A stretch of 64,000 nucleotides of DNA, from the NCBI RefSeq assembly GCF_003217215.1, contig NZ_QJTD01000001.1, forward strand, positions 310,001-374,000, in the 5' to 3' direction. The notes below the pieces were generated by a model, which was not told the origin of the DNA, made no database searches, and saw only the letters and a program-made list of their open reading frames with translations. Position 1 is the first letter of the stretch, and each line of letters starts with the position of its first letter. Made by a program: the position numbers and the translations under genes. The stretch comes from Winogradskyella epiphytica (GTDB lineage Bacteria > Bacteroidota > Bacteroidia > Flavobacteriales > Flavobacteriaceae). Shown piece after piece: positions 46,787 to 55,479 of this stretch.

Positions 46787-47713
46787 ATGAATAACGAAAC
46801 ATCAAAAAACAATCCGCTGATATGCGATATAGAAACTGGAATGTGTGAAACTACAGATACGACCTCTGAAAGCACTTCTACAAACAAAGTTTCTTCGGAT
46901 AAAAAATCCATTAAAATCATTTATTATACAGACCCTATCTGTTCTTCATGTTGGGGAATCGAACCGCAACTACGCAAACTCAAATTAGAGTATGGAGATG
47001 CTGTGGAAATCGACTATAGAATGGGTGGTTTATTACCGGACTGGAGTTATAATAGCGGCGGAATAAGTTCTCCTGCCGATGTTGCTAGTCATTGGGATGA
47101 AGTGAGTGTTCACTACGATATGCCTATAGATGGTGACCTTTGGTTAGAAGACCCTATGGATTCATCTTACCCTTCCTCTATTGCTTTTAAAGCCGCTCAA
47201 CTACAAGATAAGCAGAAAGCTATTTTGTATATGCGTGAAATGAGAGAAATGATGTTTTTAGAAAAGAAAAATATGGCTAAATGGGAAAATTTGGCCATTA
47301 CAGCTGAAAAAGTTGGACTAGACCTAAAGCAATTAAAAACGGATTTTGAAGGAAAAGCGCAGGACTTATTTAAGGAAGATTTAAAATTAGGTCAAGAATT
47401 AGGTGTGAGAGGATTTCCAACCATGTTCTTTGTTGATGAGGCAGGCAATCAAGAAACCGTTTACGGTACCAGACCTTATGCTTTTTACGAAATGGCTATT
47501 CTAAAATTAAATCCGAATGCCGAAAAAAGTGAATACAGCAAAACATGGGAGCATCTATTCGCTATCTACCCGACGCTCACAGCTAAAGAGTATTCTGAAC
47601 TTTCAGGTACACCGAGAAGCGAAAGCGAAACGTTTTTAAATGAACTTTCGGATCAAGGAGCTTTAGATAAATTAACAACAAAAAATGGTTCTATGTGGAT
47701 GAGTAAATCCTAA
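46787..47713 (+). CDS. DsbA-family thioredoxin-fold protein (FrnE/SpxH-like)
   Basis: The 308-residue protein carries a DsbA-type active site CSSC (Cys52-Cys55) in TDPICSSCWGIEPQLRKL and a cis-Pro loop GVRGFPTMFFVDE. There is no signal peptide, so it is probably cytoplasmic like FrnE or the SpxH/YjbH ClpXP adaptors. An extra N-terminal pair, Cys13 and Cys20 (ICDIETGMC), precedes the fold and could be a second redox or metal site. It closes the yceI - NTF2-like operon. Confidence 0.88.
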   Translation: MNNETSKNNPLICDIETGMCETTDTTSESTSTNKVSSDKKSIKIIYYTDPICSSCWGIEPQLRKLKLEYGDAVEIDYRMGGLLPDWSYNSGGISSPADVASHWDEVSVHYDMPIDGDLWLEDPMDSSYPSSIAFKAAQLQDKQKAILYMREMREMMFLEKKNMAKWENLAITAEKVGLDLKQLKTDFEGKAQDLFKEDLKLGQELGVRGFPTMFFVDEAGNQETVYGTRPYAFYEMAILKLNPNAEKSEYSKTWEHLFAIYPTLTAKEYSELSGTPRSESETFLNELSDQGALDKLTTKNGSMWMSKS

Positions 47714-48028
47714 GTTTATGATATCATCTTCAATAATTTTTTTAAAAAAAATATAGGTGTTTACAACTAACTACTATAAAGAAACATAGTTGTAAGTATA
47801 AGCTGAGGTTGTTTCATTGAGACACCTAATTTAGAAATCGCATTCGTATTAGGTTGAATAAACTTAAGGGATATGGCATGTTTTATGAAAGGAATCAAGG
47901 ATTGTATTATTTGAGTTCAAGAATAAGGACGTTTAGTTATAAATTGAAGACTTACAATTTATATGTCTTAGGTACTCCTAGACATATTAACATTTTCAAA
48001 AATTAAACAGATTAAAATTAAAGAAGAT
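47714..48028. other. 315-bp intergenic region upstream of pyruvate oxidase
   Basis: I find no coding frame here. It contains a loose nested inverted repeat (ACAACTA/TAGTTGT inside AGGTGT/ACACCT, 47755-47827) and a strong near-palindrome at 47961-47987 close to the pyruvate oxidase start. Both are probably regulatory or transcript-leader structure. Confidence 0.5.
47961..47987. promoter_or_regulatory. Near-perfect 27-bp inverted repeat upstream of pyruvate oxidase
   Basis: Half-sites ATATGTCTTAGG and CCTAGACATAT flank a 4-base centre (one extra T in the left arm). It ends 41 bp before the poxB-like ATG, where a repressor or activator site would be expected. No T-run follows. The binding protein is unknown. 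Confidence 0.45.
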
Positions 48029-49768
48029 ATGGCAAAAAAAGTAGCAGATTTACTCGTAGAAAATTTAGTCAATGCAGGTGTTAAACGATTATATGCCGTA
48101 ACCGGAGACAGTTTAAATCCTATTAATGATGCCGTAAGACGTGATGGAAGGTTGGAGTGGATTCATGTGCGTCATGAAGAAGCGGGAGCCTATGCGGCAT
48201 CTATGGATGCTGAACTCGATGGTATTGGTTGTTGTATGGGTAGCAGTGGCCCAGGTCATGTGCACTTAATCAACGGTCTGTACGATGCCAACCGTTCTGG
48301 AAATCCAGTAATTGCTATTGCGACCACAATTAATACCGATAAATTGGGGATGGATAATTTCCAAGAAACTAATATCGTTAAATTATTTGACGATTGCAGT
48401 AAATATTGCGTAATGACTAATACACCAGAGCAAGCGGCGAACGCATTTCAATCAGCTATTCAACATGCTATTCAAGATAGAGGTGTAGCGGTAGTAGGCT
48501 TACCAGGCGATGTCTCAGAATCTGAAGTTACTGAAATCACGACGGCCAATAAGAATTTCACTACCCATTCAAGACTGATTCCAGGAAAGGAAGAATTGAA
48601 AGAACTCGCAGAGGTTATTAATACGAACAAAAAAGTCATGTTATTTTGCGGCTATGGATGTAAGGACGCACAAGACGAAGCAATGCAACTTTCAGAACAA
48701 CTCAATGCGCCTATGGGTTATAGCTTTCGAGGAAAGATATTTTTTGATAAAATAAGTAATCCTTTCGCTGTAGGTTTGAATGGACTATTAGGAAGTAAAT
48801 CAGGATTTAAAGCGATGCAAGAAGCAGATTTGCTTATTTTATTAGGTACGGACTTTCCTTATACAGACTTTTTACCAGAAGACAATACTATTATTCAAAT
48901 TGATGATAAACCCGAACGCATTGGCAGACGTGCAAAAGTCGATTATGGTTATGCAGGGAAAATTAAAGACACCTTAGAGGCCTTGCTTCCTCTATTAGAT
49001 AGAAAAACTGACGATGATTTTTTAAAGGCCATGCGAGAATTGCATAATGACCAAGAAGAAAAGTACGCCTCTTATGTTCAGGCCAAATCAGAAGGTAAGA
49101 ATATTCATCCTGAATTTGTGGCATCTGTTATTGATGACGTAGCTACTGATGATGCTATATTTACAGTTGATACAGGGATGTCTGCGGTTTGGGCTGCAAG
49201 ATATATCAAAGGTAAACGCAATCGATACCTAACGGGTTCATTTAATCATGGCTCCATGGCTAACGCTATGCCAATGGCTATTGGCGCAGGATTATCCCGA
49301 CCAGATCGACAAGTTATAGCACTCTGTGGCGATGGTGGTATTAGCATGCTTTTAGGCGATTTAATGACTATTAGCCAATACAACATTCCCGTTAAAATAA
49401 TTATCTTTAACAATCGAACACTAGGAATGGTAAAAGTGGAAATGTTAGTTGCCGGTTATCCTGATTGGCAAACAGACATGAAAAATCCAGATTTTGCTAA
49501 AGTGGCAGAAGCCATGGGTATTAAAGCTTGGAATGTAGATCAATGCGAGAACGTACAAAGCACCTTAGAAGTAGCTTTTGCACACAATGGACCTGCTTTA
49601 ATCAACATCTTTACGGATCCCGATGCTTTGGCCATGCCACCTAAAGTTGAGTTTGACCAAATTAAAGGCTTTACAAAAAGTATGGGGAAACTAATGTTAA
49701 ATGGCCAAGTAGCTGATGTAATCGATACCGCAAAATCGAATATGAAATATTTGAAAGAGCTGTTTTAG
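48029..49768 (+). CDS. poxB: Thiamine pyrophosphate-dependent pyruvate oxidase/dehydrogenase (PoxB-like)
   Basis: The 579-residue enzyme has the length and organisation of E. coli PoxB (572): an N-terminal TPP PYR domain with the activating Glu50 (HVRHEE), a central FAD-binding domain (about 190-330) and a C-terminal PP domain with GDGGISMLLGDLMT and IIFNNRTLG. PoxB oxidises pyruvate to acetate and CO2 and passes electrons to membrane quinones in stationary phase. Other acetolactate-synthase-like oxidases are possible, but the gene order with stress genes fits PoxB. Confidence 0.88.
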   Translation: MAKKVADLLVENLVNAGVKRLYAVTGDSLNPINDAVRRDGRLEWIHVRHEEAGAYAASMDAELDGIGCCMGSSGPGHVHLINGLYDANRSGNPVIAIATTINTDKLGMDNFQETNIVKLFDDCSKYCVMTNTPEQAANAFQSAIQHAIQDRGVAVVGLPGDVSESEVTEITTANKNFTTHSRLIPGKEELKELAEVINTNKKVMLFCGYGCKDAQDEAMQLSEQLNAPMGYSFRGKIFFDKISNPFAVGLNGLLGSKSGFKAMQEADLLILLGTDFPYTDFLPEDNTIIQIDDKPERIGRRAKVDYGYAGKIKDTLEALLPLLDRKTDDDFLKAMRELHNDQEEKYASYVQAKSEGKNIHPEFVASVIDDVATDDAIFTVDTGMSAVWAARYIKGKRNRYLTGSFNHGSMANAMPMAIGAGLSRPDRQVIALCGDGGISMLLGDLMTISQYNIPVKIIIFNNRTLGMVKVEMLVAGYPDWQTDMKNPDFAKVAEAMGIKAWNVDQCENVQSTLEVAFAHNGPALINIFTDPDALAMPPKVEFDQIKGFTKSMGKLMLNGQVADVIDTAKSNMKYLKELF

Positions 49769-50104
49769 AGCTTAACATTTTTGAATAAATGGCATTTAAT
49801 CGAAAGGCATCAAAAAATCTGACATTAGTTTATTTAAACATACCATTCATTCAAACCCTACTGAACAACAAACAGAGCTGCAAAGTTTAGAACAGCAGCC
49901 TATCTAAATAATTTTACATAGGTAATCGCTTTAATTAGGAGTGATAAATTACCGGTAAAATACTATTTACTAGTATTAATCATTAGATGAGATTATTATT
50001 AAAGGCTTCGACGCTACTAAACAACAGACTTTCTGATGAAAAAATTCTGGTAGATATCGTGAATAAACATATATATAACAATTAATCATTTTAAAACATT
50101 AGAC
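49769..50104. other. 336-bp intergenic region between pyruvate oxidase and dps
   Basis: No convincing gene is present. A stretch at 49802-49907 reads without stops as SDISLFKHTIHSNPTEQQ-like sequence ending in a stop but lacks a start codon. A 32-codon ATG frame lies at 49987-50085. These may be remnants of decayed genes or chance. The dps promoter is presumably in the right half, but no clear TAnnTTTG element is seen. Confidence 0.4.
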
Positions 50105-50578
50105 ATGGGAAAATTAAATTCTATTGGATTGAACGAAACAAAATCCAAAAAACTTGCAGAAAAACTCAATGAACTTTTAGCAGATTATTCAATCTTTTAT
50201 CAAAATGTGAGAGGCTATCATTGGAATATTAAAGGAGATAAATTCTTTGAACTTCATGATAAATTCCAAGAACTTTACGAAGATTTATTCATAAAAATTG
50301 ATGAAGTCGCAGAACGCATCAGAACTCTTGGACATACGCCAAATCACAAGTTTTCAGACTACCTAAAAGAAGCTGATATCAAAGAAAGTTCTGAAGTTGC
50401 AGACGGAACTAAGGATATGGAAGACACACTTGAATCCTTCAAAATTATTATTGCTCTTCAACGTGAACTTTTAGACCTTTCTGAAGATGCAGGAGACGAG
50501 GGAACAAATGCACTGATGAGCGATTATATTCGTGAACAAGAGAAGTTAGTTTGGATGTATTCAGCCTATTTGAAATAG
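50105..50578 (+). CDS. dps: Dps-family DNA-protecting ferritin
   Basis: The 157-residue protein has the Dps ferroxidase signature: YQNVRGYHWNIKGDKFFELH followed by KFQELYEDLFIKIDEVAERI (about 35-75). It forms a 12-subunit cage that stores iron using hydrogen peroxide and shields DNA in starvation. Its position among catalase, pyruvate oxidase (a peroxide or stationary-phase enzyme) and YceI genes fits an oxidative-stress role. Confidence 0.94.
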   Translation: MGKLNSIGLNETKSKKLAEKLNELLADYSIFYQNVRGYHWNIKGDKFFELHDKFQELYEDLFIKIDEVAERIRTLGHTPNHKFSDYLKEADIKESSEVADGTKDMEDTLESFKIIIALQRELLDLSEDAGDEGTNALMSDYIREQEKLVWMYSAYLK

Positions 50579-50620
50579 TTATATTACTATTTCTTAGAAG
50601 TGACAACTGATTATAACATT

Positions 50621-51631
50621 ATGAGCCAAAAACAAACATTATATTCTATATTAGATCTCGCCTTAGTTTCTGAAGGTCATTCGCTTAAACAAACTTTTAA
50701 TAATGCGCTTAAGTTAGCACAGCATGCCGAATCATATGGCTACACTCGTTATTGGTTAGCAGAACATCATAATGCGCCCAATATTGGAAGTAGTGCAACG
50801 TCGGTGTTAATAGGTTATGTTGCAGAAGGCACAATGACACTACGTATTGGCTCGGGAGGAATTATGCTTCCTAATCATTCGCCATTAATTATTGCTGAAC
50901 AATTTGGTACGCTAGGCTCTTTATATCCTAATCGAATCGATTTAGGCTTAGGGCGAGCACCAGGAACAGACAGAGAAACGGCACAAGCTATTCGATCTGA
51001 CTTTATGCAAGCGGCACATTCGTTTCCTAATGAAATAGAAAAAATTGAAAGATATTTTTCTAAGGACAATGCCATTGCGAAAGTTCGCGCTACGGTTGCT
51101 GAAGGCGTTCATGTTCCTCTTTATATTTTAGGATCAAGTACAGACAGTGCTCATTTAGCGGCAGAGAAAGGGTTGCCTTATGCTTTTGCAAGTCATTTTG
51201 CGACAACTCATTTATGGAATGCCATAGACATTTATCGCAAAGAATTTCAGCCATCAAAAGACTTAGAAAACCCTTATGTTATGGCTGGTATAAACATTAT
51301 TATAGCGGACAACGATGAAGAGGCGCAACGTCTTTTCACATCGTTAATCCGAATGATTGTTGGAATATTTACAGGGAAACGCGATTTTGTTCAGCCGCCA
51401 ACGGAAATGACTCCTGATCTCGAAGAGATTATACAGCATCCACAAATTCATCAAATGCTGAAATTTTCTTTTGTAGGAAGCAAAGCTTCGGTGAAGGCTC
51501 AAGTGAAGGAATTTATAGAGAAAACTAAAGCAGACGAACTTATTGCTGTAACTAATATTTATGATATTAATGACAGAATTAGATCTTACGAGTTATTTGC
51601 AGAGATAATGAAGGAATTGAATCACAACTAA
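50621..51631 (+). CDS. LLM-class flavin-dependent oxidoreductase (luciferase-like)
   Basis: The 336-residue TIM-barrel enzyme of the bacterial luciferase family has YSILDLALVSEGHS at the start, RYWLAEHHNAPNIGSSATSVLIGY, IRIGSGGIMLPNHSPL and LGLGRAPGTDRETAQAIR. It is expected to use FMNH2; the substrate is unknown. A GTG at 50600 in frame could also start it, but the ATG at 50621 matches the family N-terminus. It lies 42 bp after dps and is followed by a bidirectional terminator. Confidence 0.9.
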   Translation: MSQKQTLYSILDLALVSEGHSLKQTFNNALKLAQHAESYGYTRYWLAEHHNAPNIGSSATSVLIGYVAEGTMTLRIGSGGIMLPNHSPLIIAEQFGTLGSLYPNRIDLGLGRAPGTDRETAQAIRSDFMQAAHSFPNEIEKIERYFSKDNAIAKVRATVAEGVHVPLYILGSSTDSAHLAAEKGLPYAFASHFATTHLWNAIDIYRKEFQPSKDLENPYVMAGINIIIADNDEEAQRLFTSLIRMIVGIFTGKRDFVQPPTEMTPDLEEIIQHPQIHQMLKFSFVGSKASVKAQVKEFIEKTKADELIAVTNIYDINDRIRSYELFAEIMKELNHN

Positions 51632-51672
51632 TCTCTGAAATGTAAGTCTAGAGTTTGCTAAACCTTAGTAAT

Positions 51673-51713
51673 AAAAAAAGCCTATTAAAACACATGTTTC
51701 AATAGGCTTTTTT
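51673..51713. terminator. Bidirectional terminator between convergent genes
   Basis: A 13-bp stem AAAAAAGCCTATT / AATAGGCTTTTTT has A-run and T-run flanks. It lies between the luciferase-like gene (plus) and the outer-membrane protein gene (minus) and can stop both. Confidence 0.85.
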
Positions 51714-51762
51714 ATGAATAGGCTGAACTTCTATATCTTCATCCTTCTAAAATGAACTATTA

Positions 51763-52662
51763 TTATTGATTGTTCTTTTTAGCTGCTCCTTTAAATCTAT
51801 AAGTTATTCCAAAATTAATTCCGAAAGAAGAATATGGAACTTTTTGAGATAATTTTTTAGACGAATCAGTATTGCTATGGTCTAGATTATCAACATAAGT
51901 CGTTTTTCTATTATAACCTTCAGGTAAATTATCCAATGAATAAACACCTTTTACAGCAACAGTACCATCAGGTAAAACAATATCTGTATTAAATTCTGTA
52001 ATTTCAGAATCTTTACGCTTTAAACTGATTCCATAATATTCTGCCTCAGCAAAAAGACTAAAGTTTGAATCTAAGTCATACTTATATCCAAGAGCACCCA
52101 CAAAACCTAAAGGAAACTGTCCGTGGTAATCTTCCGTATAATTTGTTTCAGAGTAAGAACCTTCTTCGATACCAAATGCCTGAGATACAGTTACTCCCTG
52201 TGGATTATCTAAACTTGGGTCAACAGCAAAGTAATTTTTATCATATACCACAGCTTCTGTCATTCCGCCCAATTTAATTAAAGCTCCAAAACGACCATAA
52301 ATGTTATTAGTAAACTTGTAAACTACTGATAGTGACCCTCCAAATGCACGTGCTCTAGCAACTGCGTCAGTCTGTCTATGTGATAAATCAACATTCTTTA
52401 TCGTCTGATCCGTACCATTCAAATAACCAACTCCTAGGTCTAAACCAAAAGAATCATTTAAAAAATAAGTTCCTCTTAATTGGAAACTTACACCTTCACC
52501 ATAACTACCGTATTCGTTTTTTGTTTCTGATGAATTAATACTTTCTCCTAATAACATTTCAGCACTACCTATTGCATATCCAGAACTAACTGAAACTTGA
52601 ACTTGCGCATAAGACATGGCGCTAATTAAAAAGGCTGTAAGTACTACAATTGAATTTTTCAT
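51763..52662 (-). CDS. Outer-membrane beta-barrel protein
   Basis: The 299-residue protein has a Sec signal ending at MSYAQ (residue 19). Alternating amphipathic strands follow (VQVSVSSGYAIGSAEML, LGVGYLNGTDQ, FGGSLSVVYKFTNNIYGRFGALIKLG, GALGYKYDLDSNFSLFAEAEYYGISLKRKD) and the last strand is GINFGITYRFKG. This is the pattern of a small porin/OmpA-like barrel without a peptidoglycan domain. No specific function can be given. A -7 promoter element lies 79 bp upstream. Confidence 0.85.
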   Translation of the reverse strand: MKNSIVVLTAFLISAMSYAQVQVSVSSGYAIGSAEMLLGESINSSETKNEYGSYGEGVSFQLRGTYFLNDSFGLDLGVGYLNGTDQTIKNVDLSHRQTDAVARARAFGGSLSVVYKFTNNIYGRFGALIKLGGMTEAVVYDKNYFAVDPSLDNPQGVTVSQAFGIEEGSYSETNYTEDYHGQFPLGFVGALGYKYDLDSNFSLFAEAEYYGISLKRKDSEITEFNTDIVLPDGTVAVKGVYSLDNLPEGYNRKTTYVDNLDHSNTDSSKKLSQKVPYSSFGINFGITYRFKGAAKKNNQ

Positions 52663-53151
52663 AATTTTTTATTTCAATTAAACATAAGTTATAAAATGAT
52701 TAAAAGTGTCTGTCTAAACCCTACACCATTCAATCGGCGGCAAATATACTTTTTTTAGTATGTTTTCCTCAGTAAAACGCCACATTCTTATATGAAACAT
52801 CCGATTCTAAAAATCAAACTATAATTCATCAAAGTTCTATTCGCCTTTGTCAAATCAATATCAAAGACTTAGGTCCAATTCAACTAATTATTAGTAAGTT
52901 TATTTATAACTATATTAATTAGTCATTCGTTTAAAATTCACTTACAATGTCGTTATTACGTTGTACACATAATCTACAAGCCGTTAATTCCACTTCATAT
53001 TTCTAATTTTAAAAAGAATAATAAATCAACACTTAGCAAGCGTATTTTAAAGGAAGTATTCCGTTAAGAAATAAAGCAATTTGTATATTTACATAAAACC
53101 ATTTTAACTGTAATTCACCTAAACATATAAGATTCAGAATACAAAATCATA
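52663..53151. other. 489-bp divergent intergenic region
   Basis: It separates the outer-membrane barrel gene (minus) from the antiporter gene (plus). A consensus -7 element for the barrel gene is at 52741-52748. A weaker TATATTTA at 53084-53091 could serve the antiporter. I see no coding frame, no RNA gene and no clear palindrome in the middle. Confidence 0.5.
52741..52748 (-). promoter_or_regulatory. -7 promoter element of the outer-membrane barrel gene
   Basis: The minus strand reads TATATTTG, an exact TAnnTTTG match, which predicts a leader of about 70 bases before the ATG. No -33 TTG is evident at the usual distance. Confidence 0.45.
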
Positions 53152-54624
53152 ATGAACTTAACCATTGAAAACATTCTTCTTGTTGGCTCTATTCTACTAT
53201 TTATTAGTGTCGTTGTAGGTAAAACATCCTATAAATTTGGAGTCCCGACTTTAATTCTATTTTTAGCCATTGGAATGTTAGCAGGGTCTGATGGTATCGG
53301 TGGTATTTTCTTTAACGATCCTAAAATTGCGCAGCTTATAGGTGTTGTCTCTTTAAACTTTATTTTGTTTTCGGGAGGTCTTAATACTAATTTCAAGAGT
53401 ATTGAACCTGTACTTAAAGAGGGCCTCGCCTTATCTACAGCAGGGGTTTTATTAACGGCTCTTTCACTAGGAACATTTGTTTGGTTTATAACAGATTTTA
53501 CAATTTACGAAAGTATGTTGTTAGGTTCCATTGTTTCATCTACAGATGCCGCAGCCGTGTTTTCCATTTTGCGTTCTAAAAATCTGGCGCTAAGAACAAA
53601 CTTAAGACCCACATTAGAATTAGAAAGTGGTAGTAACGATCCTATGGCTTATGTGCTTACCATTGCCTTTTTAACCTTAGTCGTAAATCAAGACCAGAAT
53701 ATTCTCTCCATTATCCCCATGTTTATTCAGCAGATGGTAGTAGGTGCAATTGCTGGATTTGCTTTTGGCTATATCAGTAAACATGTGATCAATAAGATTA
53801 ACCTTGATTTTGAAGGCCTATATCCTGTTTTAGTCATAGCCTTGATGTTTATTACCTTTTCGGCAACAGATTTTGTAGGAGGTAATGGCTTTCTAGCCAT
53901 TTATATCTGTGCGGTATACTTAGGAAATCAAGATTTAATCCATAAACAAACTATACTGAGAATGTATGATGGATTGGCCTGGCTAACAGAAATTGTTCTT
54001 TTCCTTACCCTAGGCTTATTAGTTTTTCCTTCCCAAATTATACCATTTATGGGTATTGGACTTTTAATTTCAGTCTTTTTGATACTTGTAGCACGGCCTG
54101 TAGGCGTTTTTATAAGTCTTATGTTTTTTAAAATGAAGTTAAGAAGACGTCTCTATATCTCTTGGGTTGGATTACGCGGTGCAGTTCCAATTGTATTTGC
54201 AACCTATCCATTGTTAGCAGGAATTGACAAGGCTAATGTTATTTTCAACATTGTTTTCTTCATTTCGGTTACCTCTATTTTAATACAGGGAACAACACTT
54301 TCAATCTTTGCAAAATGGTTGAATGTTGGTGAACCAGAAGAAACAAAAAAGCTCACTGAAATTGATCAATTAATGTCAGACCTACCAAAATCCTCACTTC
54401 AAGAGTTTAAAATTTTACCCGATGTATTGTCTTCAAATAAGCGAATTGTTGATTTAAACTTTCCGAAATCGGCATTTATTGTAATGATAAAGCGAAATAA
54501 TGAATATATTAGACCTGGCGGTTCTACAGTAGTAAAACCACATGACATCTTAATAGTTTTAGCAGATAGCGATGAAGACTACGTAAAAGTAAAAGAGTGT
54601 CTATACAACAGAACCGCACACTAA
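53152..54624 (+). CDS. K+/H+ antiporter of the CvrA/NhaP2 type
   Basis: The 490-residue inner-membrane protein has about 12 helices in residues 1-395 with GSIVSSTDAAAVFSIL (ion-binding region) and ELESGSNDPMAYVLTIAFL. GLRGAVPIVFATYPLL, typical of CPA1 antiporters, sits near residue 345. A cytoplasmic TrkA_C/RCK-type domain (about 410-490: NKRIVDLNFPKSAFIVMIKR and VKPHDILIVLADSD) points to potassium/proton exchange. A universal stress protein gene follows 10 bp downstream, probably in one operon. Confidence 0.92.
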   Translation: MNLTIENILLVGSILLFISVVVGKTSYKFGVPTLILFLAIGMLAGSDGIGGIFFNDPKIAQLIGVVSLNFILFSGGLNTNFKSIEPVLKEGLALSTAGVLLTALSLGTFVWFITDFTIYESMLLGSIVSSTDAAAVFSILRSKNLALRTNLRPTLELESGSNDPMAYVLTIAFLTLVVNQDQNILSIIPMFIQQMVVGAIAGFAFGYISKHVINKINLDFEGLYPVLVIALMFITFSATDFVGGNGFLAIYICAVYLGNQDLIHKQTILRMYDGLAWLTEIVLFLTLGLLVFPSQIIPFMGIGLLISVFLILVARPVGVFISLMFFKMKLRRRLYISWVGLRGAVPIVFATYPLLAGIDKANVIFNIVFFISVTSILIQGTTLSIFAKWLNVGEPEETKKLTEIDQLMSDLPKSSLQEFKILPDVLSSNKRIVDLNFPKSAFIVMIKRNNEYIRPGGSTVVKPHDILIVLADSDEDYVKVKECLYNRTAH

Positions 54625-54634
54625 AATTTTAAAT

Positions 54635-55453
54635 ATGACAAAACGGTTTATATTATTAATTGATTTTTCAGATTACTCGAGCAATCTCATAAAGTATGCT
54701 TTTGAATGGAGTAAGGAAGCAAATGCAAAACTGCTCTTGGTTCATCAAACCAATCCGTTTTTACCTGCTTTTGCAGAAGACGAATCTAGGCAATTTATTA
54801 TACAAGACATTAATGATAAAGCCCGTGAAGAATTAAAAGCGCTAGCTAAGTCTCATATTCCTGATACCGTAGAAGTATCTTTTTTTGTTTCAGAAATAGA
54901 TTTTCACCAAATTTTACCAGAACTCTTAGCAGAACCTTTTGATAATTTAATATTCATCGGCCTAAAAAGCACAGGTGCTTTAAAGAAATTATTCTTAGGA
55001 AGTAATGCGCTTAGAATTATAAACAATTCAGAAAATATTGTGGTGGGCATGCCAAAAGGCATTGACACCTTTTCACACGAAAAAATCTTTGTAGCAGTAG
55101 GCCTTAAAGAACTATTGAATTTGGAAGCACTAAATAACTTTCTAAAATTCATAGATCACGAAAACACAAGTATTACATTTTTCCATTTGGCAAAACCTAA
55201 TGAAGAGACTAGTGAAATAAAAGAAAGACTACAACGTCTATCAGCATCTTATGCGGATGAGTTTAATACCGACTTTGCTATTTATGAAGCCGACAATCGA
55301 TTGGATGGTATTAAGAGTGTGATCAATAATAAAATTGATGAGATTCTCATTGTTCAAAAAGGCACACGTATTATGACCGATCAACTTTTTAGACGTTTTT
55401 TAATCAACGAATTGGTTTACGAAGGTCAAACACCATTAGTAGTATTACCTTAG
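54635..55453 (+). CDS. Universal stress protein, two tandem UspA domains
   Basis: The 272-residue protein carries a first Usp fold (FILLIDFSDYSSNLIKYAFEW, residues 4-24) and a second fold from about residue 150 (KIFVAVGLKELLNLEALNNFL). The second fold lacks a clear GxxGxxxxG nucleotide loop. Coupled to the K+/H+ antiporter 10 bp upstream, it may regulate transport, which is inference. The stop codon is 26 bp from the convergent haloperoxidase-like gene. Confidence 0.87.
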   Translation: MTKRFILLIDFSDYSSNLIKYAFEWSKEANAKLLLVHQTNPFLPAFAEDESRQFIIQDINDKAREELKALAKSHIPDTVEVSFFVSEIDFHQILPELLAEPFDNLIFIGLKSTGALKKLFLGSNALRIINNSENIVVGMPKGIDTFSHEKIFVAVGLKELLNLEALNNFLKFIDHENTSITFFHLAKPNEETSEIKERLQRLSASYADEFNTDFAIYEADNRLDGIKSVINNKIDEILIVQKGTRIMTDQLFRRFLINELVYEGQTPLVVLP

Positions 55454-55479
55454 GATGATTGTAGTCTTAAAACTAAAAA

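Noticed and set aside
49987..50085. 32-codon ATG frame before dps as a gene
   Set aside because: It has no recognisable domain, no good promoter or ribosome signal and is too short to judge; kept only as part of the intergenic description.
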